Assembly: GCF_000829465.1 (NCBI RefSeq)
Contig: NZ_JXAL01000001.1
Location: forward strand, 186,001 to 250,000
DNA: 64,000 nucleotides
Direction of reading: 5' to 3'
Source of the DNA: Cohnella kolymensis
GTDB taxonomy: Bacteria; Bacillota; Bacilli; Paenibacillales; Paenibacillaceae
In this document: piece after piece, positions 1 through 8,951 of the stretch
How positions within the stretch are numbered: the stretch's first letter is position 1
Layout: each line of letters opens with the position of its first letter
Program-made: the position numbers and the translations under genes
The notes under the pieces: model-generated
What the model saw: the letters and a program-made list of their open reading frames with translations, nothing else
Database searches by the model: none
Told to the model about the DNA's origin: nothing

Positions 1-888
1 ATGAACAACTCCATGTTTCTCATATGTAGGTTCCGAATGAGTTGTAATGCGATCAATAGTTTCGATAGAACCGCCCTGGTCAATTGCAACATCCACAACA
101 ACGGAACCTTTGGACATTTTTCGAATCATGTATTCCTTTACAAGCTTCGGCGCTCTTGCTCCCGGAATTAAGACCGCACCGATCACGAGATCCGCCTTGC
201 ATACAGCTTGCTCGATATTATAGGAGTTGGACATAATCGTAGTAAGCCTGCCGTCAAAAATATCATCCAAATAACGAAGGCGATCCGGATTCACATCCAC
301 GATAGTAACGTGAGCTCCTGACCCCAGCGCCATTTTCGCAGCATTCGTACCCACAATTCCACCGCCGATAATCACCACTTCTGCCGGTTTGACTCCCGGA
401 ACGCCGCCCAGCAGGATTCCTTTCCCGCCGTATGGGTTTTCCAGAAACTGAGCACCAATTTGAACAGCCATCCGTCCCGCCACTTCGCTCATGGGAGTCA
501 ACAGCGGCAGAGATCCGTTTTCCAGTTGTATCGTTTCATAAGCTATTGCAGTCACTTCATTTTCCACCAGAGCCTTCGTCAATTCCGGTTCCGGCGCCAG
601 ATGCAGATAGGTAAACAAGACTAATCCCGGACGAAAATGGCGGTGTTCCTGCGGCAGGGGCTCTTTCACTTTCATGATCATATCCGCTTTATTCCACACT
701 TCTGCGGCACTACCCAGAATCACAGCACCTTTTTGCCCATAGTCTTCATCCGTAAAACCGCTCCCGAGGCCGGCTGAGGTTTCAATATAAATCTCATGCC
801 CGCCAAGCTGTAAGGTTTCCACACCTGCCGGGGTAATGGCAACGCGGTTTTCGTTATTTTTGATTTCCTTCGGCACACCGATAATCAT
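1..888 (-). CDS. ald: Alanine dehydrogenase, 3' end outside window
   Basis: NAD-dependent alanine dehydrogenase, which converts L-alanine to pyruvate and ammonia in the cytoplasm. The visible 296 residues begin with the family N-terminus ([17 protein letters not shown]). They include the substrate-site regions KVKEPLPQE and [11 protein letters not shown] and the dinucleotide-binding loop [17 protein letters not shown] near residue 170. The family is about 370 residues long, so some 75 C-terminal residues lie beyond the window. The ATG overlaps the stop codon of the upstream membrane-protein gene (ATGA), which suggests translational coupling. It is the third gene of an aminotransferase-YitT-ald operon, so a role in amino-acid catabolism is the simplest inference. 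Confidence 0.95.
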   Translation of the reverse strand, partial: MIIGVPKEIKNNENRVAITPAGVETLQLGGHEIYIETSAGLGSGFTDEDYGQKGAVILGSAAEVWNKADMIMKVKEPLPQEHRHFRPGLVLFTYLHLAPEPELTKALVENEVTAIAYETIQLENGSLPLLTPMSEVAGRMAVQIGAQFLENPYGGKGILLGGVPGVKPAEVVIIGGGIVGTNAAKMALGSGAHVTIVDVNPDRLRYLDDIFDGRLTTIMSNSYNIEQAVCKADLVIGAVLIPGARAPKLVKEYMIRKMSKGSVVVDVAIDQGGSIETIDRITTHSEPTYEKHGVVH

Positions 889-1505
889 CCGTAAATCTCC
901 TTTGGCTGTTTTTTGTTTTGCAGGTAGCCGTAGCACAGATCAAGCGATTTTCCCGCCAAATATATGGACAGGGTTGTTAAAACAAGCTTCTCCACACCAA
1001 AAATAAAACCTGTAAATAAAACAACTGCGGCGTTCATGACAAACATCACTTTTCCCAGTGTAAATTGCGGCCATCTCCTGTTAACAATGACACACACGAT
1101 ATCCATCCCGCCTGTCGAGCCACCCACGAACAGCACAAATGAAATCGCCGCACCGCTGATCAAACCGCCTAACAAGCAGCCGACGAGCGGCTGGTGAATC
1201 CCCGGTACTTGAGCAAATAGCCAAAGAAAAAACGATAGTGACGCCATTCCTAGAAAGCTGTATAAGATGAATCGCGACCCTACGTAGTAAAAACCAATCC
1301 CGAACAGCGGGATATTTAACACAAAATAAATGATTCCTAACGAGATCGGCAGAAAATGACCGATTAGAATGACCACTCCGCCAAGTCCGGGCGCCATGAT
1401 TTCATTCGGCTGTAAGAACAGGTAATAAGTGAGGGCAGTGATTGCAGTGCCACATACGATAACGAAAATCTCCAGCAATCGTAGACTCTTTATTTTCATC
1501 CTCAT
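885..1505 (-). CDS. YitT/YczE-family membrane protein
   Basis: A 206-residue integral membrane protein with five to six hydrophobic segments. The N-terminal pattern ([20 protein letters not shown]) and the [17 protein letters not shown] stretch are typical of the YitT/YczE/YyaS family. Many YitT proteins carry a C-terminal DUF2179 domain and reach about 280 residues. That domain is absent here, so this is the short form. Function is not established for the family. It sits 9 bases after the aminotransferase gene and overlaps ald by 4 bases, so the three are co-transcribed and it could move an amino acid or its product (inference). Confidence 0.85.
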   Translation of the reverse strand: MRMKIKSLRLLEIFVIVCGTAITALTYYLFLQPNEIMAPGLGGVVILIGHFLPISLGIIYFVLNIPLFGIGFYYVGSRFILYSFLGMASLSFFLWLFAQVPGIHQPLVGCLLGGLISGAAISFVLFVGGSTGGMDIVCVIVNRRWPQFTLGKVMFVMNAAVVLFTGFIFGVEKLVLTTLSIYLAGKSLDLCYGYLQNKKQPKEIYG

Positions 1506-1514
1506 AGCCAGCCT

Positions 1515-2655
1515 TTACTTGTTATTCTGAAGGTAGACCAAGGTGTCAATCGCTTTGACTACCTCCTCCTCCGTATTGTAAAAATGAGGAGCGATACGGA
1601 TGACGTCATTACGCGCGGACACAATGATGTCCTGTTCCTTCATCAGCCGTTCCATCTCTGAAGCATTAGGAACTTGAATCGCCGTGTTGGATGCCTTGAT
1701 CGTGAGATCCTCGGGACTCATTACTTTTAGGCCCTTTGACTTGGCATACGAGACGGCGGCAGAAGAGAGCTGATTCAAATAGCCTTCGATTCGCGGAACC
1801 CCGATCTCATTGATCATCCCAATGGCGGCGTGCGCGGCGTATGCATTGACGATAGCGGGGGTGCCCGTATCAAATCGCCTCGCGCCCGCAGCGAAATCGA
1901 GCTTTTTCACGTCAAACTCAAATGGATTCACCCGGCCGAACCACCCTGTGGTTGCCGGCTCCAGCTGCTGCGCAAGATCTCCACGTACATATAAAAACGA
2001 TATGCCCGGAATGCCGATCAAATATTTCTGTGTACCTGCCGCCAGAAAATCGATATCCATGGCCTTAACATCAATAGCGACGTTGCCTGCAGATTGATAG
2101 GCATCAATAAACAGATAAGACCCTTTGGCATGAACGATGGCTGAAATCGTATTCAAATCCTGCTTAAATCCATTATAATAAGAGACGTGCGGTATCGATG
2201 TGATACGTGTTGTTTCATCTACATAACGATCGTAGTAGTCGATCGGCACGATATGGTTCTCGGTCGGAATAAACTCCACTCGAGCCCCCCGTTTTTGCTG
2301 TGCCAGCCAGACATGACCTATCGTTGGAAAATCAATTTCCGTCGTCACCACTTTATTGCGTTTACCCGAGAAATCCATGGCTGAGGCAACGCTCGAAGCC
2401 GCATCCGACACCGATCCCAGAACCGCAATTTCATGCGGCGAAGCGTTGATCAGCTTGGCAAAAGCGGCTTTCGCCTCCCCCACGCGGCTCATCCATTGCT
2501 GCCAGTCCATGCCGCCAAACCGCAGCGTAGTAAGATAGCTTTGAATGGCGCCGCTGACTTGATGGCTGAGGGCACTTTGGGAGCAGCTCGACAGCTGAAT
2601 TTTTTTCCTTTAAGAGGGGGAAATTCTCTCTTTCTCTGATAAACGGGAACTCCAT
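1515..2655 (-). pseudogene. Class V aminotransferase, frameshifted near N-terminus
   Basis: A PLP enzyme of aminotransferase class V (cysteine desulfurase/isopenicillin epimerase-like fold). The main frame (2510 to 1515) has the PLP-contacting aspartate in FIDAYQSAG and the Schiff-base lysine in GTQKYLIG. The first 17-18 residues (MEFPFIREREN...) lie in another frame starting at ATG 2655, with an AGAGG ribosome binding site. The two frames join at an A7 tract (2600-2606). Removing one A gives 379 residues reading ...LLKEKIQLSSCSQ..., as expected for the family. First gene of the operon with the YitT-like gene and ald. Too distant from the ssp locus and of the wrong subtype to be called sspA. 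Confidence 0.8.
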
Positions 2656-2699
2656 GATTAATCATCCTCTCATTGATGGAATGGCAGAAAGGTGAGTCT

Positions 2700-3395
2700 A
2701 TGAACATCGATGCCGCTTACTATAAATCAGTCTCCCCTTGGGTTGAAAATTTGTCCTTCGATTGGGAGCCATTCTCGACCATAGGATCGCAAATCAGTGT
2801 TGCCAAAGATCAACCTATCTTTCTACAAGAGCATTCTAATGACTATGTTTATATCATTGTCGAAGGACGGATCCGATTATTTCTCAGCTCCCCTTTAGGA
2901 GAGGAAAAGCATATTGCGATCATCGGAAAGAACGGTCTCATTGGCGAGTCGCGGCTTCCTTCGGATAATACGTATAGCTGCAGCGCTACCGCTTCCAGTG
3001 CATCTAAGTTGATTAAAGTACCTTCACGGCAATTTCACAACCTGTTAAGCAAGAATGCGGAGATGACCGAACAGGTTTTATCGATTGGCGCAATCAAATT
3101 CCGCATTATGGCTATGCATATCTTGCAGCTTAGCTTCACCTCCGCCATGCAGCGTATTTCATTGAGTTTGATGCAGCTAGCTCTCACCTACGGGGAACAA
3201 CAGGGCGATAGATTCTTTGTCCAGCTCCAATTCACCCACCAAGAGATGGCTAATCTCGTCGGAACATCGAGGGTGACCGTAGCCAATACCATTAACTTGC
3301 TGCAAAATGCAGGTGTGATCTCTAAAGCTAATGGCATCTATATCATCGAGGATATGGTGAAGTTAACAGAATATATCGAGCATGATATCTCTTAA
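2700..3395 (+). CDS. Crp/Fnr-family transcriptional regulator
   Basis: A 231-residue regulator with an N-terminal cyclic-nucleotide-binding-like beta-barrel (about residues 20-130; VEGRIRLFLSSPLGEEK) and a C-terminal winged helix-turn-helix (THQEMANLVGTSRVTVANTI, about 180-205). The ATG at 2700 is preferred over the one at 2673 because AGAAAGGTGAG lies 6-8 bases upstream. No Fnr-type cysteine cluster is present, so an iron-sulfur cofactor is unlikely. The gene is divergent from the aminotransferase-YitT-ald operon with a 44-bp gap, so it may control that operon. The effector is unknown. Confidence 0.88.
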   Translation: MNIDAAYYKSVSPWVENLSFDWEPFSTIGSQISVAKDQPIFLQEHSNDYVYIIVEGRIRLFLSSPLGEEKHIAIIGKNGLIGESRLPSDNTYSCSATASSASKLIKVPSRQFHNLLSKNAEMTEQVLSIGAIKFRIMAMHILQLSFTSAMQRISLSLMQLALTYGEQQGDRFFVQLQFTHQEMANLVGTSRVTVANTINLLQNAGVISKANGIYIIEDMVKLTEYIEHDIS

Positions 3396-3465
3396 GCTTC
3401 CCACCCCTACTATACATTTGTGATCAAGCTGAGGCTGTAAATTACTTTACACAGCTGCATTAAAG

Positions 3466-3497
3466 AAAGCTCAGGCCGCTTTTCGGCTTGAGCTTTT
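3466..3497. terminator. Hairpin after crp-like gene
   Basis: Inverted repeat AAAGCTCA-GGCCG / CGGCTTGAGCTTTT with a short loop, 70 bases past the Crp/Fnr stop codon. It is followed by a short T-rich stretch, so it is a plausible but weak terminator. Confidence 0.5.
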
Positions 3498-3510
3498 CTC
3501 ATGGCCTCCA

Positions 3511-3530
3511 GAATGAGAGATACCGCCTTC
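3511..3530. repeat. 20-bp exact copy of a segment of the aldo/keto reductase gene
   Basis: GAATGAGAGATACCGCCTTC occurs here and again at 4656-4675 inside the aldo/keto reductase gene. On the minus strand both encode (K/R)KAVSLI-x-EA. A few flanking bases also match. This may be a remnant of a duplicated aldo/keto reductase start. Confidence 0.5.
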
Positions 3531-3561
3531 CGCATATAAATTTTAAAAACAGCAAAAGGCG

Positions 3562-3849
3562 GTGTCAGCGGTGGAGACTTTGAAGGAAGCACCCATAGAC
3601 AAGTTAATGGACGGCCACAAACAAATCGTTCTCGACATACACCGAAGGCTTATGACAGGAGCCGTAAATTTCAAAGATATCAGCATTTTGTGCAGAATCT
3701 CTCAGCAAAATTACAGTGCGTTCACACCGTTCCAGTTGTCCTTGATTCTGAGGGTGGCGGAAATCCTGTTCGGCGACCACGATCTCCAGCAGAGCGGCGC
3801 ATACATCCGGGAAGAAATCCAAGCCGCTTATGGATTCTACCTCCCGTAG
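3562..3849 (+). CDS. Hypothetical 95-residue protein
   Basis: Small soluble protein of predicted helical character (MSAVETLKEAPIDKLMDGHK...). It starts at a GTG with a modest AAAAGGCG upstream. No motif or membrane segment is recognised. It ends 6 bases before the end of the convergent aldo/keto reductase gene. Reading-frame integrity and regular amino-acid composition support it being real, but no function can be offered. Confidence 0.55.
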   Translation: MSAVETLKEAPIDKLMDGHKQIVLDIHRRLMTGAVNFKDISILCRISQQNYSAFTPFQLSLILRVAEILFGDHDLQQSGAYIREEIQAAYGFYLP

Positions 3850-3855
3850 TGAGGC

Positions 3856-4758
3856 TCACCTGTGTATCTCATACCGATTGGCTTTGCTCATGCGGCGAAT
3901 CGCGTCCACCTCGTCCTGCGTCAACGGAGGCACGTTCGCCGCCGCGATGTTCTGCAGCAGCTGCTCGCGCGAGCTTGCTCCCGGGACAACGACCGCCACC
4001 GCCGGGTGGCTGAGCGAGTAGCGTATCGCCAGCTGCGACATGCTTCGCTCATCCGTCACCATCGACTGCAGCTGCCGCCGAAGCGCATTGATTTCCTCCA
4101 CGCTATGATCCAGGTATCCTTTTTGCACAGTCTTGTTCTCCGCCAACGCCCCGCTCGCCACCGGTCCCCGAGCAATGAGACTGATCCCATGATCCGCGAG
4201 CAACGGCAGCACTTCCTCTTCCGCACGGCGATCCAGAATACTGTATTGGTTCATCACGCTGACGATCGATGACCGGGCCGCATACTCCCGTATCACATTG
4301 GGCCGGATCGAAGAGATTCCGTAATGCCGGATAATCCCTTCCTTTTTGAGCTGCTCGAACGCTTCAATCGTCTCGTCGATCGGGTCGCCTGTCGTCCCCC
4401 CATGCAGCTGGTACAGGTCGATGTAGTCGGTCCCCAGCCGGCGCAAGCTGTCCTTGACCGCAGACAGGATGTACTTTTTCGATGGATCCCACGTCCACCC
4501 TTCCTGCCCGGGAATGCGCCGATTGCCCACTTTTGTCGCCAGCACGACCTGCGCTCTTCGCCCCTGAATCGCTTTTCCCACCAGCTCTTCATTTCGCCCC
4601 GCGTCATAGAGATCCGAGGTATCGAGATAATTAATGCCCCGATCCAGCGCCTCTTGAATGAGAGATACCGCCTTCTTTTCCTCCGTACCGACCGACATGC
4701 AGCCAAGACCGACTTCACTGACTCTGAGATCCGAAGAACCTAACCGGTTTATTTTCAT
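3856..4758 (-). CDS. Aldo/keto reductase
   Basis: A complete 300-residue NADPH-dependent aldo/keto reductase. The catalytic tetrad is visible: Asp and Tyr in YLDTSDLYDAGRNEEL (about 46-55), Lys in LATKVGNRR and His in LYQLHGGTTG. The C-terminal VVVPGASSREQLLQNI resembles the cofactor-binding loop. The substrate cannot be read from sequence. The gene is divergent from katA, and the 131-bp gap carries two PerR-like boxes, so it may be induced together with the catalase under peroxide stress (inference). A GGAG ribosome binding site lies unusually far (about 14 bases) from the ATG. Confidence 0.9.
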   Translation of the reverse strand: MKINRLGSSDLRVSEVGLGCMSVGTEEKKAVSLIQEALDRGINYLDTSDLYDAGRNEELVGKAIQGRRAQVVLATKVGNRRIPGQEGWTWDPSKKYILSAVKDSLRRLGTDYIDLYQLHGGTTGDPIDETIEAFEQLKKEGIIRHYGISSIRPNVIREYAARSSIVSVMNQYSILDRRAEEEVLPLLADHGISLIARGPVASGALAENKTVQKGYLDHSVEEINALRRQLQSMVTDERSMSQLAIRYSLSHPAVAVVVPGASSREQLLQNIAAANVPPLTQDEVDAIRRMSKANRYEIHR

Positions 4759-4796
4759 AGCTGTTCTGTGACTCCTTTCGACAAAATCTTCCTTGT

Positions 4797-4811
4797 TTAT
4801 AGTTATTCTAA
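4797..4811. promoter_or_regulatory. PerR-like operator 1
   Basis: TTATAGTTATTCTAA differs from the Bacillus PerR box (TTATAATNATTATAA) at only two defined positions. It lies about 80 bases before katA, in the divergent promoter region shared with the aldo/keto reductase gene. Confidence 0.6.
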
Positions 4812-4830
4812 AAAACTATTGATTTTATAT

Positions 4831-4845
4831 TGAAAATCATTATCA
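4831..4845. promoter_or_regulatory. PerR/Fur-like operator 2
   Basis: TGAAAATCATTATCA matches the 7-1-7 Fur-type box (TGATAATNATTATCA) at all but one defined position, and the PerR box less well. It is centred about 52 bases before the katA start. With the first box it forms a tandem peroxide/iron control region. Confidence 0.6.
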
Positions 4846-4889
4846 TTAAGATATCGTACAAATTCTAATCTATGGGGTGATTACATTTC

Positions 4890-6344
4890 ATGAGTAACAA
4901 GAAACTTACTACGAGTTGGGGAGCTCCGGTTGGAGACAACCAGAACTCCATGACAGCGGGCCATCGCGGGCCGACATTGATCCAGGACGTGCACCTCCTG
5001 GAGAAGCTCGCACACTTCAACAGGGAACGCGTTCCCGAGCGTGTCGTTCATGCCAAAGGCGCCGGAGCGCATGGTGTATTCACGGTAACCAACCCGGAAA
5101 TCGCCAAGTACACGAAAGCGGCGTTCTTATCGGCAGCAGGCAAAGAGACTCCTATGTTCATCCGTTTCTCGACCGTCGCCGGTGAGAGCGGTTCAGCCGA
5201 TACGGTACGTGATCCCCGCGGATTCGCAGTCAAGTTCTACACTGAAGAAGGCAATTACGACCTCGTCGGTAACAACACCCCAGTATTTTTCATACGCGAT
5301 GCCATCAAGTTCCCGGACTTCATTCATACGCAGAAACGCCATCCCCAGACGCACCTGAAAAATCCGAACGCCATTTGGGATTTCTGGTCTTTGTCTCCCG
5401 AGTCTTTGCATCAAGTAACTATTTTGATGTCGGACCGGGGAATTCCTGCTACATTCCGTCACATGCACGGATTCGGCAGCCACACTTTCAAATGGGTTAA
5501 CGCTCAAGGTGACGCTGTGTGGGTGAAATATCATTTCAAGACAGAGCAAGGCGTCAAGAACCTGGATGTTGACCTGGCAACGAAGCTTGCAGGGGAAAAC
5601 CCCGACTATCATACCGAAGATCTGTTCAATGCCATCGAAAATGGAGACTTCCCCGCCTGGAAGCTGTGCGTACAGATCATGCCGATCGAGGACGCAAATA
5701 CGTACCGGTTCGATCCTTTCGATGTTACGAAGGTCTGGTCGCAAAAAGATTATCCGCTGATCGAAGTCGGCCGGATGGTGCTGAACCGGAATCCGGAGAA
5801 CTATTTTGCGGAGGTTGAGCAAGCGACTTTCTCTCCAGGATCCTTCGTACCGGGTATCGAAGCATCACCGGACAAAATGCTCCAAGGACGCCTGTTCGCA
5901 TACTCCGACGCCCATCGCTACCGCGTAGGCGCGAACCACAATACGCTGCCCGTCAACCGTCCGGTTGCGGAAGTGAACAACAACCAGCGTGACGGCTCCA
6001 TGCGCGCAGACGGCAACGGCGGCGGCTCCGTCTATTATGAGCCGAACAGCTACGGCGGTCCAACCGAATCTCCGCAGGACAAGCCCAGCCCGTTCGTCGT
6101 ATCCGGCCTCGCAGACTCGGCGGCATATGATCATAATGATCATTACACGCAGCCGGGTGACTTATACCGCTTGCTGACACCGGATGAGCGCACCCGTCTC
6201 GTCGAGAACATCGTCGGCGCCATGATGCCGGTCGAGAAGGACGAGATCAAAGTCCGTCAGATCGGCCACTGGTTCAAAGCGGATCTCGAGCTCGGACAGC
6301 GCATCGCCGAAGGACTGGGACTGCCTGTACCGCAAGGAGTTTAA
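4890..6344 (+). CDS. katA: Monofunctional heme catalase
   Basis: A complete 484-residue small-subunit catalase that splits hydrogen peroxide into water and oxygen. It has the distal histidine in [14 protein letters not shown], the distal asparagine in [18 protein letters not shown], the heme-approach segment [15 protein letters not shown], and the proximal tyrosine in [19 protein letters not shown] (about 335-352). The start is supported by GGGGTGA about 9 bases upstream. Tandem PerR/Fur-like boxes lie in the upstream region, which fits peroxide induction as in Bacillus. A strong terminator follows directly. Confidence 0.97.
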   Translation: MSNKKLTTSWGAPVGDNQNSMTAGHRGPTLIQDVHLLEKLAHFNRERVPERVVHAKGAGAHGVFTVTNPEIAKYTKAAFLSAAGKETPMFIRFSTVAGESGSADTVRDPRGFAVKFYTEEGNYDLVGNNTPVFFIRDAIKFPDFIHTQKRHPQTHLKNPNAIWDFWSLSPESLHQVTILMSDRGIPATFRHMHGFGSHTFKWVNAQGDAVWVKYHFKTEQGVKNLDVDLATKLAGENPDYHTEDLFNAIENGDFPAWKLCVQIMPIEDANTYRFDPFDVTKVWSQKDYPLIEVGRMVLNRNPENYFAEVEQATFSPGSFVPGIEASPDKMLQGRLFAYSDAHRYRVGANHNTLPVNRPVAEVNNNQRDGSMRADGNGGGSVYYEPNSYGGPTESPQDKPSPFVVSGLADSAAYDHNDHYTQPGDLYRLLTPDERTRLVENIVGAMMPVEKDEIKVRQIGHWFKADLELGQRIAEGLGLPVPQGV

Positions 6345-6359
6345 TAGATCGTGTCAAAG

Positions 6360-6388
6360 CCCTGGACGATTAGTCCGGGGTTTTTTTT
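6360..6388 (+). terminator. katA intrinsic terminator
   Basis: Stem CCCTGGAC / GTCCGGGG with a 5-base loop (one G-T pair) followed by eight T residues, 16 bases after the katA stop codon. Confidence 0.92.
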
Positions 6389-6684
6389 GCATGAAATTAT
6401 ATCCTGAATCCGTGACAGCCACGGACTATACGAGCCAATTAGCAAAATGTTATACGTATATCTGAATGCCTATTTTCGGAAAAATAGACTTCAGTCTACT
6501 AACCTATTAGTTTTATGACCATTCTAAAAGTGTTTGATGACATACAATACGCTTAGGATAAAAATGGAGAGTAAACGAAGGTATTACCGCAGATTTCTGA
6601 CGTTCAGGGGGGAACTTATTTGAGGAACCGTAAAACGCGGAAAAAAAAGACAATCCAAAATTCTCCTGCTAAAAGGAAAAAAAA
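6389..6684 (+). other. Leader region of collagen-like gene
   Basis: No complete gene. CATACAATA at 6541-6549 resembles a -10 element of mother-cell sporulation sigma factors, but no matching -35 was found. A GGGGGG ribosome binding site precedes a TTG at 6620, which opens a lysine/arginine-rich 48-codon frame (RNRKTRKKKTIQ...) ending at 6766. This frame passes through an A8 tract (6677-6684) just before the GTG used for the collagen-like gene. Adding one A would fuse the two frames. Confidence 0.4.
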
Positions 6685-7383
6685 GTGGCGTGCGTCAGGA
6701 AAATTTCTGCTCTCAGCAGGAAACATAAACGTAAAAAGCTTAAGGTCATCAGAAGGATATGTCTAGGTAAGAAAGCCGTTTATTGTGTTTATATTCCTGG
6801 TCCGAGCGGAGAACAGGGACCTGCTGGTCATTGTGGAGAGCAAGGAATTCCGGGTCCTAAGGGATCACATGGATTACCAGGAAAACAAGGCCGTTCTGGT
6901 CCACAAGGGGAACAAGGACTTCCAGGATTACAAGGGCCACCAGGTCCTCAAGGAGATCAAGGACCTGCAGGTCTTCGTGGAGAGCAAGGTATTCCGGGTC
7001 CTCAGGGGATACAGGGATTACCAGGATTACAAGGTTCTCCAGGTCCTCAAGGGGAGCAAGGCCCACCAGGCCCCCTCCCTGACGTCACCATTATACCAGC
7101 GGTTACTAGATATTCTTATATTCCTAGCTCAGACTTAGTCTCGACGTCCTCTGTATCTTTACCGGCCAATCTGTTTATAGACGATTCGGGAAATATAATT
7201 TCCGTCTTTTCAGGCCTGGGTCCAAATGGTTTAAATAATCTTTTCATTAACGGGATATTGCAACAGGGAAACGCATATAGCGTAAGCCCTGATACATTGA
7301 CCTTGAACCTCGAAGGCAGCACTATTTATTCTGGCACGCCGATTACTCTTGAGACCATACAGTTCATTGCTCAGGTCTCTTAA
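6685..7383 (+). CDS. Collagen-like spore-surface protein with DUF4183-like C-terminus
   Basis: A 232-residue protein: a basic N-terminus ([13 protein letters not shown]), then about 28 Gly-X-Y triplets (residues about 39-132, rich in GPQGxQG and GLPG), then a C-terminal domain ([13 protein letters not shown]...[11 protein letters not shown]...) resembling DUF4183 of exosporium proteins. Collagen triplets would trimerise and project from the spore surface, as in BclA-like filaments (family knowledge). The GTG start is supported by AAAAGG 8 bases upstream, though a TTG frame upstream may extend the N-terminus. The next gene encodes a second DUF4183-type protein. Confidence 0.85.
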   Translation: MACVRKISALSRKHKRKKLKVIRRICLGKKAVYCVYIPGPSGEQGPAGHCGEQGIPGPKGSHGLPGKQGRSGPQGEQGLPGLQGPPGPQGDQGPAGLRGEQGIPGPQGIQGLPGLQGSPGPQGEQGPPGPLPDVTIIPAVTRYSYIPSSDLVSTSSVSLPANLFIDDSGNIISVFSGLGPNGLNNLFINGILQQGNAYSVSPDTLTLNLEGSTIYSGTPITLETIQFIAQVS

Positions 7384-7469
7384 AAATGTGTTAACTGATT
7401 CAATGGATTCACCCTTCCCCTTTTTATATCTTGAGCATCTAATAAATAAAATAAGAGAGGTGATAGAAG

Positions 7470-7754
7470 ATGCCAATAACGAAGCCCTTTATTGCTAGTA
7501 GAAGGTTTGCTTCCACAATAGGAGTCGGGACAGGTACAGGTGCCGCGTTTGCGATTGCAGCTACAGCATTCACAACTGACACCGGTGCGGCAGCGACAGT
7601 ATTCCCAGCTTCCCCCGCATATTACAATCTTTACATTAACGCTATGCTTCAGACTTCCGATACTTCAACAGTTACCACCACGGAAATTACCATCCCAGGT
7701 GGTGACGTTCTTGATCCAGCAACCCCAATTTTAGTTGAGTTTATTGTAACTTAA
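7470..7754 (+). CDS. DUF4183-type small spore-surface protein
   Basis: A 94-residue protein whose second half (YYNLYINAMLQTSDTSTVT...GGDVLDPATPILVEFIVT) parallels the C-terminal domain of the preceding collagen-like protein. The first part is alanine/glycine/threonine rich with no signal peptide. GAGAGGTGAT lies 9 bases before the ATG. Proteins of this type are associated with the exosporium or spore crust in Bacillus and Paenibacillus. The location here is inferred from that and from the neighbouring collagen-like gene. Confidence 0.8.
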   Translation: MPITKPFIASRRFASTIGVGTGTGAAFAIAATAFTTDTGAAATVFPASPAYYNLYINAMLQTSDTSTVTTTEITIPGGDVLDPATPILVEFIVT

Positions 7755-7773
7755 TCAATCCTATTATTGCGAA

Positions 7774-7804
7774 CTGCCGACAAATTGTTAAGGGTTGTCG
7801 GCAG
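7774..7804. terminator. Hairpin after DUF4183 gene
   Basis: Perfect 10-bp inverted repeat CTGCCGACAA / TTGTCGGCAG with an 11-base loop, 20 bases past the stop codon. No T tract follows, so it could be a terminator or an mRNA-stabilising hairpin. Confidence 0.5.
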
Positions 7805-7948
7805 CGATACATATGGGCATAAGTCCAGGGCTGTATTTTTTTGCGGGAAAATAATCCACATGGAATCCTGCGGGTCGGGCAAGATAGTCTTTGGGGCTTC
7901 TCGACAAACGAGATACAATTTCCCAATTTAAGCGAGGGAGTGGATTGA

Positions 7949-8197
7949 ATGGTCGACAATAACAACAACAATCGCAATCGGAACGCAGGAGGCAACAACG
8001 GTGCCGGCGTTGACGCGGGCGAAGCTGCAGGAACAGCCGGCGGCGCTGTTGTAGGTGGCGCCCTGGGCTCCGTTGCCGGGCCGCTTGGCACAGTCGCAGG
8101 AGCCGTGGCAGGCGGCGCGTTGGGTAATGCGATGGGTGATGCCGCCGAAGGTGGCGACAAGCAAGCCAACGAGAGCGAACAGAATAAGCAGGACTGA
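7949..8197 (+). CDS. Glycine-zipper small protein
   Basis: An 82-residue protein with an asparagine-rich start (VDNNNNNRNRN), a central run of small residues with repeated GxxxG/A spacing (GGAVVGGALGSVAGPLG..., about residues 30-62) and a charged tail (GGDKQANESEQNKQD). The middle could form one or two tightly packed helices in or on a membrane. No signal peptide is seen. GGGAG lies 9 bases before the ATG, and a long hairpin terminator follows. Function unknown; spore-surface association is only suggested by the neighbours. Confidence 0.7.
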   Translation: MVDNNNNNRNRNAGGNNGAGVDAGEAAGTAGGAVVGGALGSVAGPLGTVAGAVAGGALGNAMGDAAEGGDKQANESEQNKQD

Positions 8198-8210
8198 AGC
8201 TTTGATGAAT

Positions 8211-8250
8211 CAAATGAGAGGCGCATGGGTAACCCGTGCGCCTTCATTTG
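8211..8250. terminator. Long bidirectional hairpin terminator
   Basis: CAAATGA-AGGCGCA-GGGT / ACCC-TGCGCCT-TCATTTG, an almost perfect 18-19 bp stem directly after the glycine-zipper gene. Confidence 0.8.
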
Positions 8251-8331
8251 ATTTCAGCGATCAGCTTTGTTTTTCCACTCCGAACAGGTACAATTTGGAA
8301 GTACGCCATTATTGTAATGGAGGTTGGAAAA

Positions 8332-8811
8332 ATGAGCGAAAACGCGATGATCAGCACCCTCAACACGCTTCGCCGAATGATCATTGGCAGAATTGAAGCG
8401 ATGGATGAAGCTCTCTTCGATGTTCAGCCGCCGCAGTTCAATAACACCATTAGATGGAACATCGGGCATATCGTCACGGTTCAAGATGGATTGGTCATGA
8501 AGAAAGTTACAGGAACGCCAAAGCTTAACGAGAACTTCGTTGCGATGTTCAAAAGCGGCACGAGACCATCCGAATGGACGACAACCCCTCCCAGCAAAGC
8601 CGAGTTGCTCGACCTTCTAAAGAAGCAGCTTAACGATCTGAATGAACTTGTCGCGCCCAGAGCGGATGAAAGGCTTGCTGAACCCCTAGTATTCGGCCCT
8701 TTTAATCTGGCAACCGTCGGTGATGTCGTCGGCTTTGCAGTAATCCATGAAAGCATGCATTCAGCAATCATTAATAGTTTGCTCAAGGTCATCAATCATC
8801 AGCATCAGTAA
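8332..8811 (+). CDS. DinB-like four-helix protein
   Basis: A 159-residue DinB/YfiT-superfamily protein. The family forms a four-helix bundle binding a metal through three histidines. Candidates are in IRWNIGHIV (about residue 47) and HESMHSAII (about 140-144). The ATG at 8332 is chosen because GGAGG lies 8 bases upstream. Members include thiol transferases (bacillithiol-dependent) and DNA-damage-induced proteins. The substrate here is unknown. Confidence 0.82.
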   Translation: MSENAMISTLNTLRRMIIGRIEAMDEALFDVQPPQFNNTIRWNIGHIVTVQDGLVMKKVTGTPKLNENFVAMFKSGTRPSEWTTTPPSKAELLDLLKKQLNDLNELVAPRADERLAEPLVFGPFNLATVGDVVGFAVIHESMHSAIINSLLKVINHQHQ

Positions 8812-8821
8812 CTACATAGAG

Positions 8822-8858
8822 AAGCGTTCCGGGATTCGCGTCCTGGAGCGCTTTTTTT
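8822..8858 (+). terminator. Terminator of dinB-like gene
   Basis: AGCGTTCCGGGA / TCCTGGAGCGCT stem with a short loop, followed by seven T residues. Confidence 0.9.
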
Positions 8859-8951
8859 GTCGAACGATTTCAGTACCCTTAACCGGGCGAAATATTCTAT
8901 ATTAATAATAGTACGGCCATTACCGTTGATGGGATGAAGGGGGAATGTACG

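Noticed and set aside
1515..2655. Class V aminotransferase as the missing sspA cysteine desulfurase
   Set aside because: It is 35 kb from sspBCD, in an operon with YitT-like and ald genes, and lacks a recognisable cysteine desulfurase active-site loop.
5193..5822. Minus-strand open frame (209 codons) inside katA
   Set aside because: Antisense shadow of catalase caused by codon bias.
6677..6684. Counting the A8 before the collagen-like gene among the confirmed frameshifts
   Set aside because: Restoring the upstream frame would need one A more, the opposite of the other long tracts, and the GTG start has its own ribosome binding site.
6857..7138. Extra frames on both strands in the collagen repeat
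   Set aside because: Repetitive Gly-X-Y codons keep other frames open. No independent start signals.
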